Shown: one piece after another, positions 1 through 6,618 of the stretch | Layout: every line of letters begins with the position of its first letter | How positions within the stretch are numbered: position 1 is the stretch's first letter | Assembly: GCA_019314185.1 (NCBI GenBank) | Contig: JAFCZU010000195.1 | Span: forward strand, 1-6,938 | DNA from: Deltaproteobacteria bacterium | Lineage (GTDB): Bacteria; Desulfobacterota; Desulfobacteria; Desulfobacterales; ETH-SRB1 | Direction: 5' to 3' | Length of the DNA stretch: 6,938 nt | Translations under genes and position numbers: made by a program | Notes under the pieces: generated by a model | The model's input: the letters and a program-made list of their open reading frames with translations, nothing else | Told to the model about the DNA's origin: nothing | Database searches by the model: none

Positions 1-91
1 TTTCCAATATAAATGACTTATAGTGCACATAGGGAATGAATAGAAATTTGTAAAATATCAACTTTTATTCAAGCTTTCCTGCCTATGCCTT

Positions 92-109
92 AAAAAACCC
101 ATTAGTGGG
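92..109 (-). terminator. Weak candidate terminator downstream of the decayed gene
   Basis: On the minus strand CCCA-CTAA-TGGG forms a 4-bp stem with a 4-nt loop followed by six T. The T tract is well placed, but the stem is too short to be confident. No better terminator is seen in the 255 bases between the helicase gene and the decayed gene, so transcripts may run to here. Confidence 0.25.
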
Positions 110-151
110 AGCAAGGCGACCACTTCTTTTTGTGCAAAATAATCAGGAAAT

Positions 152-400
152 TTAAGCCAAGATAAAGAGGTGATCAACACCAGAAGAGATGGCCATTTCT
201 TTTTTTGAATGCTCTTTTTCCTTCAATAAATGCAATATCTGTATCCTTAATGGCTCTGACTCTACCCCTGACTCTACCCCTGACTCTATCCCTGACTCTA
301 TCCCTGACTCAATCTGCGACTTTGGTTGGATAAAAGCTTCTTTATTTTCCTTTAGTTGTTTAATGTATTGAGGGCGAATTTTCAACGCATTTGGGGTCAT
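152..400 (-). pseudogene. Truncated C-terminal tail with ESG repeats, Fic/AlbA (RecG-like) type
   Basis: This 82-codon frame begins MTPNALKIRPQYIKQL, then has five IESG/VESG-type repeats (about residues 30-48), then SEPLRIQILHLLKEKEHSKKEMA, the first helices of a winged-helix domain, and stops at 152. From memory, ESG repeats followed by such a winged helix occur at the C-terminus of some Fic-domain and AlbA/RecG-like ATP-binding proteins, which often sit in Type I restriction loci. Here the winged helix is cut off after its second helix (the expected 'S..L...I..L...G.IE.TIP.KP' is missing) and no catalytic domain is upstream. It is therefore best read as the remnant of a larger gene rather than a working small protein. 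The family link is suggestive only. Confidence 0.5.
258..310. repeat. 12-bp in-frame tandem repeat coding for ESG(I/V)
   Basis: There are four exact-length units: GACTCTACCCCT twice, then GACTCTATCCCT twice (258-305), followed by a partial fifth unit starting GACTC at 306. On the minus strand each unit encodes four residues, VESG or IESG style. The one-base change C to T between the two pairs accounts for the switch between Val and Ile. The period is a multiple of three, so changes in copy number keep the frame. Confidence 0.9.
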
Positions 401-410
401 ATTTGGGGTC
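389..410. repeat. Short direct duplication, unit ATTTGGGGTC
   Basis: ATTTGGGGTC occurs at 389-398 and again at 401-410, a 12-bp period that encodes a repeated TPN(M) on the minus strand. It lies at the point where the two pieces of the decayed gene meet. Confidence 0.6.
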
Positions 411-561
411 CATATTGTTTTTGAAATTCCTGTGCCTTAAAGGTTGGTATCGTGTTTATGACGTTTTCGGAAAGCTCCTGAAGATTGGAATTGTGGAACT
501 GTATCTTGTGACATCCATTAGTTTCTATTTTCGAGTTTCGAGTTAGAATATCCAACCACAT
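397..561 (-). pseudogene. Upstream piece of a decayed gene, unidentified
   Basis: A 54-codon open frame starts MWLDILTRN and ends FKAQEFQKQYGPQI before a TGA at 397. I do not recognise it. Its end runs into the next piece (152-400), which is in the -1 frame. Adding one base between about 400 and 430, for example in the A5 run of CAAAAAC, would fuse them into one 136-codon frame from 561 to 152. No ribosome binding site is visible before the ATG at 561, so even the fused frame may be only the 3' end of an older gene. It lies about 95 nt downstream of the helicase gene. Confidence 0.35.
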
Positions 562-656
562 CAATGGATTATTTCAAAACAGTAAAATTAAAGAACGCCT
601 TTCCGCTTCTACTAATGTGTTGATCAAGATGTGATACCGAGCCTCCCGCTGTAAGG

Positions 657-2021
657 TTAATTTAACAAACTAAGCACATCATCGGTATCTACTCGTTTCT
701 TTCCGCCCTCAACGATTATCACTGCATCCTTCCGAGCCCTTGTAATAGCATTATAAAGCAATTTCCGTCTGTAAGTTCTATCAGAAGGTATCTGATACGG
801 CCAAAGTACAATGACATAATCAAATTCCCGATTTTTAGCCCCGTGCACTGTAAGGGCAAGTCTTTTGTATCTTAAATTAGTTGATCTATATGCCATGAAA
901 CCATGTAAACATTTTTGAGATATGTTAATTAACTCTGAATATTCAATCCCGCTGTTTCCACGTAGATTTGCTATACGAATTGCACTTTTGCAGGTCTGCC
1001 GTACCACCCAATCATCTGTACATGCAGCTTTCTTCAAATCTTCTTTAACAACATCATTATCTTTATCTGGTAAAGGCAAGCAACTTTTTATATAATTAAA
1101 CTTTTCTTGCTCGGATTTTTCCCATATAAATGGATAAGGGCCTATCTTCCTTCGCTGTCCCAACTTTTTCTGAAGTGATTTCATCGTAGAATCAATAAAT
1201 CGATTTCCTTTATTTACAGGAGAAATAAGAACAATGCTTGTATCCTTCCCCCAGCCTTTCCATGCAATTTTAACTGAAATCTCCCAAGCAGCAAGGCCAC
1301 TTCCATCTACTGGTTTCACTTCGATACATCCATCTTTTGATTTATCATTTCTTAATACTTCAGCAGTATTCAACAATGCACTTTCATTTGTTCGCTCAAT
1401 TGTTTGTAGTTGAATTAATTCGCTTGAGTGTTTCAGCCAATCAACCGCTTCGCAGGTATCATCATTTTCCGAATCTTCTTCAATTGTTAATTTTTGGAAA
1501 GGATCGGCTGCAACATAAAGCCTACTGTTCTTTGAAAGCATTTTAATGATTTTAAGAAGCAAGCCATCACAATCTTGGAACTCATCAACAATAATAATCG
1601 GGTAACTTGCTGATATGCATTGTCTTACTGTTGAATTTTGTAGCAACTTCAAAGTATCATTTCTCAACCTTGATATTGAAAGGAAAATATTTCTATGTTT
1701 ACATTCACAATAAGTAGAATCATTCTGATTCAAATTCAGTTCGATGTTTAAGGTATATCCCAAGTACCGACGGAAACGTCTGACAATATCCAGGCAAAAA
1801 GAATCAATAGTACTGCAATAAACTGGTATGCCTGATTTATTAAGATTTGAAAGACTTGATACCAGTCTTCGACGGGCGCCATGCATATATGATAAACCTA
1901 AAAGAGTCTGGTAGGACTTCAACTGTTGACTCCCAGCAACTAATTCTGACTCTCTCACCAGATTATAGGTTTTTCCTGTTCCTGCAGCACCGACATATCC
2001 CTTTAAATTCGCAACGGGCAT
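657..2021 (-). CDS. gajB: Compact UvrD/PcrA/Rep-like superfamily 1 helicase, GajB-like
   Basis: The 454-aa product has the SF1A helicase motif set in order: motif I GAAGTGKT at 11-18; motif Ia region LLGLSYMHGARRRL at 40-53, divergent from the usual 'ltFTnkAa'; TIDSF at 71-75 (usual tiHsf); motif II DEFQD at 146-150; motif III YVAADPFQ at 169-176; a motif IV-like TIERTNES at 207-214; motif V LTVHGAKNREFDYV at 390-403; motif VI LLYNAITRAR at 421-430. Full UvrD is about 720 aa; the short length, from reduced 1B/2B insertions, matches GajB (about 490 aa). In Gabija the helicase partners the OLD-type GajA, with GajB thought to respond to DNA ends made by GajA. The gene starts 5 nt after the OLD stop, with AAAGGA inside the OLD 3' end. 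All catalytic motifs are kept, so it looks functional. A free-standing repair helicase is possible but less likely given the coupling. Confidence 0.92.
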   Translation of the reverse strand: MPVANLKGYVGAAGTGKTYNLVRESELVAGSQQLKSYQTLLGLSYMHGARRRLVSSLSNLNKSGIPVYCSTIDSFCLDIVRRFRRYLGYTLNIELNLNQNDSTYCECKHRNIFLSISRLRNDTLKLLQNSTVRQCISASYPIIIVDEFQDCDGLLLKIIKMLSKNSRLYVAADPFQKLTIEEDSENDDTCEAVDWLKHSSELIQLQTIERTNESALLNTAEVLRNDKSKDGCIEVKPVDGSGLAAWEISVKIAWKGWGKDTSIVLISPVNKGNRFIDSTMKSLQKKLGQRRKIGPYPFIWEKSEQEKFNYIKSCLPLPDKDNDVVKEDLKKAACTDDWVVRQTCKSAIRIANLRGNSGIEYSELINISQKCLHGFMAYRSTNLRYKRLALTVHGAKNREFDYVIVLWPYQIPSDRTYRRKLLYNAITRARKDAVIIVEGGKKRVDTDDVLSLLN

Positions 2022-2026
2022 CAGTT

Positions 2027-3844
2027 TTATCCTTTATCAAATAGAAAGCGCCAGATATTGCATTTTCCATTTGAACGATCTTCATCTTTATTCCATAGCT
2101 CAGAAATTTCAGTTGAACCATCTGCCAATTTTGAAAGATTATCAAGGAACAGTCTGGCCCGTTTTGCTGCATTTGGATTTTCAGTAACGATGGCTATGAT
2201 GTCTTCGTGGATGCTCCATCTGGTTTTGTTTTCTTCAAGACTTGCTATCAGTGCCGCCATGCTTCTTTCCGTAAGACCAAGAATTTCTTCTAAATGTTCC
2301 CAATCATCATCTTTTTCAGGTGACAAGATCCAGGCAATTAAAGCCTCAATGGTGCAGTTTTCAGGCAGCTGTATTATAATTGCAGGAGGAGTTGTTAGTT
2401 TCAATAAGCTTTTAACATAGTCTCCACCTGCCTTATCACCATCAACGATTGGTATAAGACACTCAATATATGGTTGAAATTTTTCATACGTTGCTACAAC
2501 ATGAGAATCTTGGGTTGGTAACATTGCCAATGCTTGTGGCGTTTTGGAATCGTCAGTTTCATTCCAGCCTTCTGCTGTCACACATGCTCTTAGCAGCGAA
2601 TTAAACCATCTGAATTCCGTAAGCCCTTCTGGGGTCAACACAATACGATGCATCAATGCATTACATATTTCAGATCTGTAAATAGTATATAGCCTCATTA
2701 AAGCATTTTTATCAGGAATAGTTCCTTTTTTTGAAAGAAGCGGAACAGCTTCAAGGTCACCTAAGTTGTTCCTGAGAATTGTAATTTCTTCTGGTTTGAA
2801 ATATGCAACAACTTCAGGAGAATGAGTAGTTGTTATTGATTGATTACTAACGCCTCGTATTCGCCCAACAAGTCTTCTGTGATGGCCTGGATGTAAATGA
2901 AGTTCAGGTTCCTCTGTTGCAAGGATAAAATTTTCTCCTCTTTTGTTTCGCGCCCTTCCGAATTCAAACAATAATAGCAAAGTTTGCAGAGAAATAATTC
3001 CTGAACCATGCCTGCCAAGTGGAAGCTTTGTATCTTTTTTTCCTCTTAGATAAGGAAAAATGGCTTGCATGACCCCATCAACATCCCCTGTTGTGGGGAA
3101 AAATTGTAAAACTGATTCTTCCTTACCTATAAACCCACTAAGCTCATCATTTACACGTTGAATAATGTTTTTTAATTGGTCATCATCTTCAAGCCGTATG
3201 GGTGGAGATTTTAACCATTCTTTTATCTCTTTGATAGCCCTCCCAGGCATTGCTTCCTGAAGTTTTAACACTTTTTTAAATAAATCAGATGCAAAAGAAA
3301 TAACCCTGTCCCATGTCCTGTTAGACGGCAGGAGGAAAAAGCCGAGTTCTTTAAGATGTATACTTCTTAACCGCCGAAGATTGGAGTCCTCGAATGGGTC
3401 ACCCTCACTATCATAAAAATATCTTTCAGTTTCAAATTCTAAAGTGTCTTCATCGAATCTTGCGGAAAAGGCAATCTGGCAGCAAAGTTGTAATTTATCT
3501 TTCATTTCACATGAGACATCTCCTGTCTCAGGATTCCACCAGAGAGGAATGCCTCCATCTTTCTGATTAAACCACTGTGGGGTTAAGTCAGGATTGTTTT
3601 GTTTAAATTCACTTATTGTAGCAATGATTTTTATCCGTGATTCTGGCTGAGGTGAGCTCCCAAAAAAATCATGATCACCGATTGGTCTAACCAAACGCTC
3701 TCTGCCAAACAATAATCCTAATGCATCAACTATTGCTGACTTGCCGACTGCATTAGGCCCCAGTAGAACAGTATGCGGCTGAAATTGTAGCTTTACTGAT
3801 TTGATACCACGGAATCCCTCAATTTCTAATTGACAAATAAACAT
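2027..3844 (-). CDS. gajA: OLD-family ATPase-TOPRIM nuclease, GajA-like
   Basis: This 605-aa protein joins an ABC/SMC-like ATPase to a C-terminal TOPRIM nuclease, the layout of OLD nucleases and of GajA in Gabija (about 580 aa). Visible motifs: LEIEGFRGIKSV at 6-17; Walker A GPNAVGKS at 29-36; an ABC-signature-like GRHGSGIISLQ at 277-287; Walker B/D-loop LATEEPELHLHP at 308-319; and a switch histidine in TTTHSPEVV at 338-346. In the TOPRIM part, IVLTPEGLTEFRWF at 401-414 matches 'lvEG..E' with acidic E406 and E410, and IPIVDGDKAGG at 464-474 supplies the DxD metal site (D468, D470). LPENCTIEALI at 493-503 resembles the late OLD motif. Key residues look present, so an active metal-dependent nicking or cutting enzyme is plausible. 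The start overlaps the hsdS stop, with GGAGAG 5 nt upstream. The next gene is a UvrD helicase, as in class 2 OLD pairs. The OLD family is firm; the Gabija label rests on domain order, size and partner. Confidence 0.88.
   Translation of the reverse strand: MFICQLEIEGFRGIKSVKLQFQPHTVLLGPNAVGKSAIVDALGLLFGRERLVRPIGDHDFFGSSPQPESRIKIIATISEFKQNNPDLTPQWFNQKDGGIPLWWNPETGDVSCEMKDKLQLCCQIAFSARFDEDTLEFETERYFYDSEGDPFEDSNLRRLRSIHLKELGFFLLPSNRTWDRVISFASDLFKKVLKLQEAMPGRAIKEIKEWLKSPPIRLEDDDQLKNIIQRVNDELSGFIGKEESVLQFFPTTGDVDGVMQAIFPYLRGKKDTKLPLGRHGSGIISLQTLLLLFEFGRARNKRGENFILATEEPELHLHPGHHRRLVGRIRGVSNQSITTTHSPEVVAYFKPEEITILRNNLGDLEAVPLLSKKGTIPDKNALMRLYTIYRSEICNALMHRIVLTPEGLTEFRWFNSLLRACVTAEGWNETDDSKTPQALAMLPTQDSHVVATYEKFQPYIECLIPIVDGDKAGGDYVKSLLKLTTPPAIIIQLPENCTIEALIAWILSPEKDDDWEHLEEILGLTERSMAALIASLEENKTRWSIHEDIIAIVTENPNAAKRARLFLDNLSKLADGSTEISELWNKDEDRSNGKCNIWRFLFDKG
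2030..2035 (-). promoter_or_regulatory. Ribosome binding site of the UvrD-like gene
   Basis: AAAGGA on the minus strand, 8 nt before the ATG at 2021, overlaps the last codons of the OLD gene, just before its TAA. It supports the 2021 start and coupled expression of the pair. Confidence 0.6.
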
Positions 3845-5055
3845 TACAGCTCTCCACGGAATGCGAGTTGGGTTAAGGAATTGAACATTGTCATTTCAAT
3901 ATATAGAGTTTTTGATTGTCTTTCCTTCATTTTTTTAACTGCATTTAATGTTTCCTTATATTTAATTTGAGTATTAAGAGGAGGAACTTCAATTTTCAAT
4001 TTTAAAAGACGTTCCTTAGATATATTGGGCATAGATCCTGCCGAACCGCTAGCCAATGATTGAACCTGTTTTTTCTTTCCTGGATGAGTTAATAATCCCC
4101 ATAGATATTCGGGAATAACATTTGATCGTTCTTTTAAATGAAAGCGAAAAATTGTATCTGATAACATTAAGCTGGAACGTGTTTTTTCAACAAGTGCACA
4201 TGCACCTACTAATTCATAAGTATTTTTACGTGTAAATAATAGGTCTCCTGAGCTTACTTCAATATCTTCTCTTGGTTCTGCTTTAGGTGGTAATGCTTTA
4301 TTCTCGTTTTCTAAATATTGACATGATGTAACAGCGCTAAGCTTTAAAACCCCCCATTCACCTTGAACAGCCTTACGATCAAGGCACTTGGGGCTCCAAC
4401 CGTTTTTTATATAATTGATTTCATCATATAAGCGATGCATTGGCCATCCTTTTGGATTCGTCACCGGATCACCAAACATATCCAAAAACACAGACCTTAA
4501 AAACTCATCAGCCAGTTGAATCGCTTTTTCTCGTTTGCGGCGGATGGCATCAGCTTTGTCAAGGATGGCGGCGATGCGTTTTTGTTCATTTGTTGATGGT
4601 AGAGGGACTTTTACGATATCTGCAAATTCTCTGGAAATGCCGCCTACAGTCGCACCTCTAAAATCTCTTAAAATCTGCTGTTTACCTCTTGGACTATGAA
4701 GAAATCTAAAAATATAAGGGGGAAATGCATAATCGCTATTGATTTCTAAACGAAATATATGCTCATTAATTGATGCTTCTTTAAAAGGGAACCTCTCATT
4801 AACAAAACTAACTTTCCCTGTTGTCGCTCCATCTTTTACTATTAAAATATCATTCTGTTTTACTATCCCTTTTTTTAGTGAACTGTGAAAGTCTTCTGGG
4901 ACAAGTTTAAGCTTTGAAAAATTAAAACTACCTGTTGAATCAAGATGCTCGGCCCCTAAACTTGGAACACCCGAATCCAACTCCTTAATGCCTCCCTTCG
5001 GTCGAGAACCGGATTCAAAAGAGACTAATACTTCTGAAAGAGCGTATTCTTTCAT
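3844..5055 (-). CDS. hsdS: Type I restriction-modification specificity subunit HsdS
   Basis: This 403-aa protein sets the DNA target of the HsdM complex. It has the usual two-half layout. The first target-recognition domain spans about residues 1-155 (SLGAEHLD, then NDILIVKDGATTGKVSFV at 68-85). The central conserved helical spacer is about 155-205, with the hallmark 'NEQKRIAAILDKADAIRRKR' (156-175) and 'FLDMFGDPVTNPKGWP' (190-205). The second recognition domain is about 206-358 (GDLLFTRKN at 270-278, ISKERLLKLKIEVPPL at 345-360). A distal helix ends in LAFRGEL, a typical HsdS C-terminus. The two recognition domains differ, so a bipartite asymmetric site is expected; the site cannot be read from sequence alone. 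The start overlaps the hsdM stop (ATGA) and its stop overlaps the start of the OLD gene (TAATG), implying coupled translation. The gene appears intact. Confidence 0.95.
   Translation of the reverse strand: MKEYALSEVLVSFESGSRPKGGIKELDSGVPSLGAEHLDSTGSFNFSKLKLVPEDFHSSLKKGIVKQNDILIVKDGATTGKVSFVNERFPFKEASINEHIFRLEINSDYAFPPYIFRFLHSPRGKQQILRDFRGATVGGISREFADIVKVPLPSTNEQKRIAAILDKADAIRRKREKAIQLADEFLRSVFLDMFGDPVTNPKGWPMHRLYDEINYIKNGWSPKCLDRKAVQGEWGVLKLSAVTSCQYLENENKALPPKAEPREDIEVSSGDLLFTRKNTYELVGACALVEKTRSSLMLSDTIFRFHLKERSNVIPEYLWGLLTHPGKKKQVQSLASGSAGSMPNISKERLLKLKIEVPPLNTQIKYKETLNAVKKMKERQSKTLYIEMTMFNSLTQLAFRGEL
3850..3855 (-). promoter_or_regulatory. Ribosome binding site of the OLD-family gene
   Basis: GGAGAG lies 5 nt before the ATG at 3844, inside the final RGEL codons of hsdS. 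With the TAATG stop/start overlap, it supports translational coupling of hsdS to the nuclease gene. Confidence 0.65.
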
Positions 5056-6347
5056 TTTATCATCCCCCCCAACTCCACCATATCCGCCATAATCTTTTTC
5101 TCCAGCTCCCGCATCCGTTTCAAAATTACCTTTGGCGGATCATACTCTTCTTCTTCATAAATAATTTCTTTATATCGATTAATGCTCAAATCGTATTTGT
5201 TTTTTATTATCTCTTCTGTGGGCACAAAAAAATGCTTTGCTTTTCTATCATTCTTTTTCTGCTTATGCCGTTTATTCCATTGCTCAACAATATCTGGAAG
5301 ATCGCCATAACCCTCTATCTTATCCCTCTTGTCATCAAGAGTATAGCCGTCTGACTCCATGTCATAAAACCAGACTTTTTCCGTAACACCGCCTTTTACA
5401 AATATAATGATAGCGGTGCTCACTCCTGCATATGGCTTGAAGACACCGCTCGGCATGGAAACAATCCCTTGCAGCTCGCATTTTTCGATAAGCATCTCAC
5501 GTAATTTTTTATGCGCTTTGCTGGAACCAAACAATACACCATCCGGCACGATCACAGCAGCCCTTCCACCAATGACAAGAGAGTTAATCATACGGTTTAC
5601 AAACAAAAGTTCGGTTTTTGTTGTTGGAAGCTTCAGGCCTTCGTTAATATCACCCTTATCAATGCTTCCTTTAAACGGCGGATTGGCAAGAATTACATTA
5701 TATTTGTCATCTTCATTATATTTTTTTGAAAGCGTATCTTTATAATCAATATTCGGTTCTGAAATTCCATGAAGTAGCAGGTTCATAAGACCTATGCGAA
5801 CCATGGTCGTATCAAAGTCATAACCATAAAATGTTTTTTCTTTTAGCTGAGTCCAGAGCTTTTCATTGGTCAGCCTGTCTCCAAATGTGCCTCTTTTGAA
5901 TCCGTTCTCATCTGTTTTTATCCTGTTTTTGCTGGTGTGCTGTGTAAGGATATGCTGATAAGCGCCGAGTAAAAAACCACCAGTACCGCAAGCCGGATCG
6001 CAAATTATTTCGCCAAGCTGTGGATTTACCAGTTCACACATTAGCTGAATAATATGTCTTGGTGTACGGAACTGGCCGTTCTTACCTGCTGTGGCGATTG
6101 CAGCCAGCAGATGTTCATACATATCACCCTGGGTGTCGTGAAATGTCTGACCCTTTTTGCTTTCCTTCTCAATTTCAATATAGATATTGTCTATAATGCT
6201 GATGGCCTCTGTCAGAAGAGACGGCTTGGGGATCATAAATATGGCATTCCTCATGTGTCTGGCATATGGCCGTTTCTCGCCGTTCAACTGTTTTAAAAAA
6301 GGGAACACTTTAGTTTGGACATGTGAAAGCATTTCGCCAGACTCCAT
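5052..6347 (-). CDS. hsdM: HsdM catalytic piece, downstream of a frameshift (N6-adenine DNA methyltransferase)
   Basis: HsdM transfers a methyl group from S-adenosylmethionine to N6 of adenine in the site chosen by HsdS, in an M2S complex. The 431-aa frame carries all catalytic signatures: GQFRTPRHI at residues 91-99, the SAM-binding motif I DPACGTGGF at 117-125, and the catalytic motif IV NPPF at 222-225, all part of the N6_Mtase fold; a charged helical C-terminus follows. The ATG at 6347 is internal to the family pattern (residue 86 of the reconstructed 516-aa protein), has only a distant GGAG 13 nt upstream, and the matching residues WSYFKQ lie in the same frame before it, so I regard it as a non-native start. 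The frame ends in TGA overlapping the hsdS start (ATGA). If the break is real, a product started here would lack much of the N-terminal domain, which in this family contacts partner and DNA, so activity would be doubtful. Confidence 0.92.
   Translation of the reverse strand: MESGEMLSHVQTKVFPFLKQLNGEKRPYARHMRNAIFMIPKPSLLTEAISIIDNIYIEIEKESKKGQTFHDTQGDMYEHLLAAIATAGKNGQFRTPRHIIQLMCELVNPQLGEIICDPACGTGGFLLGAYQHILTQHTSKNRIKTDENGFKRGTFGDRLTNEKLWTQLKEKTFYGYDFDTTMVRIGLMNLLLHGISEPNIDYKDTLSKKYNEDDKYNVILANPPFKGSIDKGDINEGLKLPTTKTELLFVNRMINSLVIGGRAAVIVPDGVLFGSSKAHKKLREMLIEKCELQGIVSMPSGVFKPYAGVSTAIIIFVKGGVTEKVWFYDMESDGYTLDDKRDKIEGYGDLPDIVEQWNKRHKQKKNDRKAKHFFVPTEEIIKNKYDLSINRYKEIIYEEEEYDPPKVILKRMRELEKKIMADMVELGGMIK
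5064..5070 (-). promoter_or_regulatory. G7 tract acting as hsdS ribosome binding region
   Basis: A run of seven G on the minus strand lies inside the last codons of hsdM (TTG GGG GGG ATG ATA AAA TGA), 8 nt before the hsdS ATG. It is the only purine-rich block at the right distance and so probably serves as the Shine-Dalgarno element. One added G would shift hsdM past its stop and into the hsdS frame. Confidence 0.5.
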
Positions 6348-6601
6348 TTGTTTAAAATAGCTCCATTTTTATCAACTTTTTCTTTTGAGTTAGGCAGGTT
6401 GAATTTGCCTTTAAAAATGGATGTGTATTTCCCGCCTGTAAATTCAGCATCTGCTTTCTGCTTTAGATCCATTTCGTCCAGCCTTCTCATAAAAAGCAGA
6501 TATGATATCTGTTCAATAGCAGTAAGGGGGTTTGCTATTCCGCCGCTCCAAAACTTATCCCAGAGATTTCCAAGCATAGATTTGATTTTTGAATTAAGCA
6601 T
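6293..6601 (-). CDS. hsdM: HsdM N-terminal piece, upstream of a frameshift (Type I DNA methyltransferase)
   Basis: The frame encodes 102 aa; residues 1-78 are the N-terminal helical domain of HsdM (HsdM_N). The stretch FWSGGIANPLTAIEQISYLL (residues 17-36) and 'MRRLDEMD' just after it are highly characteristic. The start ATG at 6601 is preceded by GGGGA with a 4-nt spacer. After residue 78 the frame leaves the family pattern and runs as nonsense (NGAILNKWSLAKCF) to a stop at 6293. The expected continuation, KWSYFKQMESGEMLSHV, lies in the -1 frame. The switch occurs at an A5 run (T5 on the plus strand, 6366-6370): with six A the two pieces join as ...VDK-KWSYFKQM... into one 516-aa HsdM, a normal length for the family. 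It is either a broken gene, a phase-variable tract, or a homopolymer sequencing error. Confidence 0.9.
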   Translation of the reverse strand: MLNSKIKSMLGNLWDKFWSGGIANPLTAIEQISYLLFMRRLDEMDLKQKADAEFTGGKYTSIFKGKFNLPNSKEKVDKNGAILNKWSLAKCFHMSKLKCSLF

Positions 6602-6603
6602 GA

Positions 6604-6609
6604 TTCCCC
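6604..6609 (-). promoter_or_regulatory. Ribosome binding site of hsdM
   Basis: GGGGAA on the minus strand, 2 nt (TC) before the ATG at 6601 counting from its last A, lies between the hsdR stump stop (6619) and hsdM. It fixes the hsdM start at 6601, which also matches the usual N-terminus of the family (MLNSKIKSMLGNLWDKFW). Confidence 0.6.
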
Positions 6610-6618
6610 ATTACTGCA

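Noticed and set aside
258..310. CRISPR array
   Set aside because: The repeats are contiguous 12-bp units without spacers and encode a protein repeat.
189..371. Plus-strand frame with PDST repeats
   Set aside because: The repeats are the reverse of the minus-strand ESG repeats; the minus frame has a winged-helix-like continuation and matches operon direction, so the plus frame is a shadow.
574..656. Possible coding remnant just after the helicase stop (frame reading LQREARYHILINTLVEAER)
   Set aside because: It is only about 28 codons, has no start, and I cannot tie it to any family; chance openness is likely.
2058..2420. 120-aa plus-strand open frame opposite the OLD gene
   Set aside because: It is antisense to the TOPRIM end of a well-supported gene, is serine-rich without recognisable motifs, and has no ribosome binding site; it is a shadow frame.
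5407..5745. 112-aa plus-strand open frame opposite hsdM
   Set aside because: It lies entirely antisense to the conserved methyltransferase domain and resembles no family.
6360..6375. Programmed -1 ribosomal frameshift in hsdM
   Set aside because: The zero-frame context T AAA AAT does not fit the X XXY YYZ heptamer, and such control is not known to me for hsdM; a one-base deletion or sequencing error is simpler, though slippage on A5 is not excluded.
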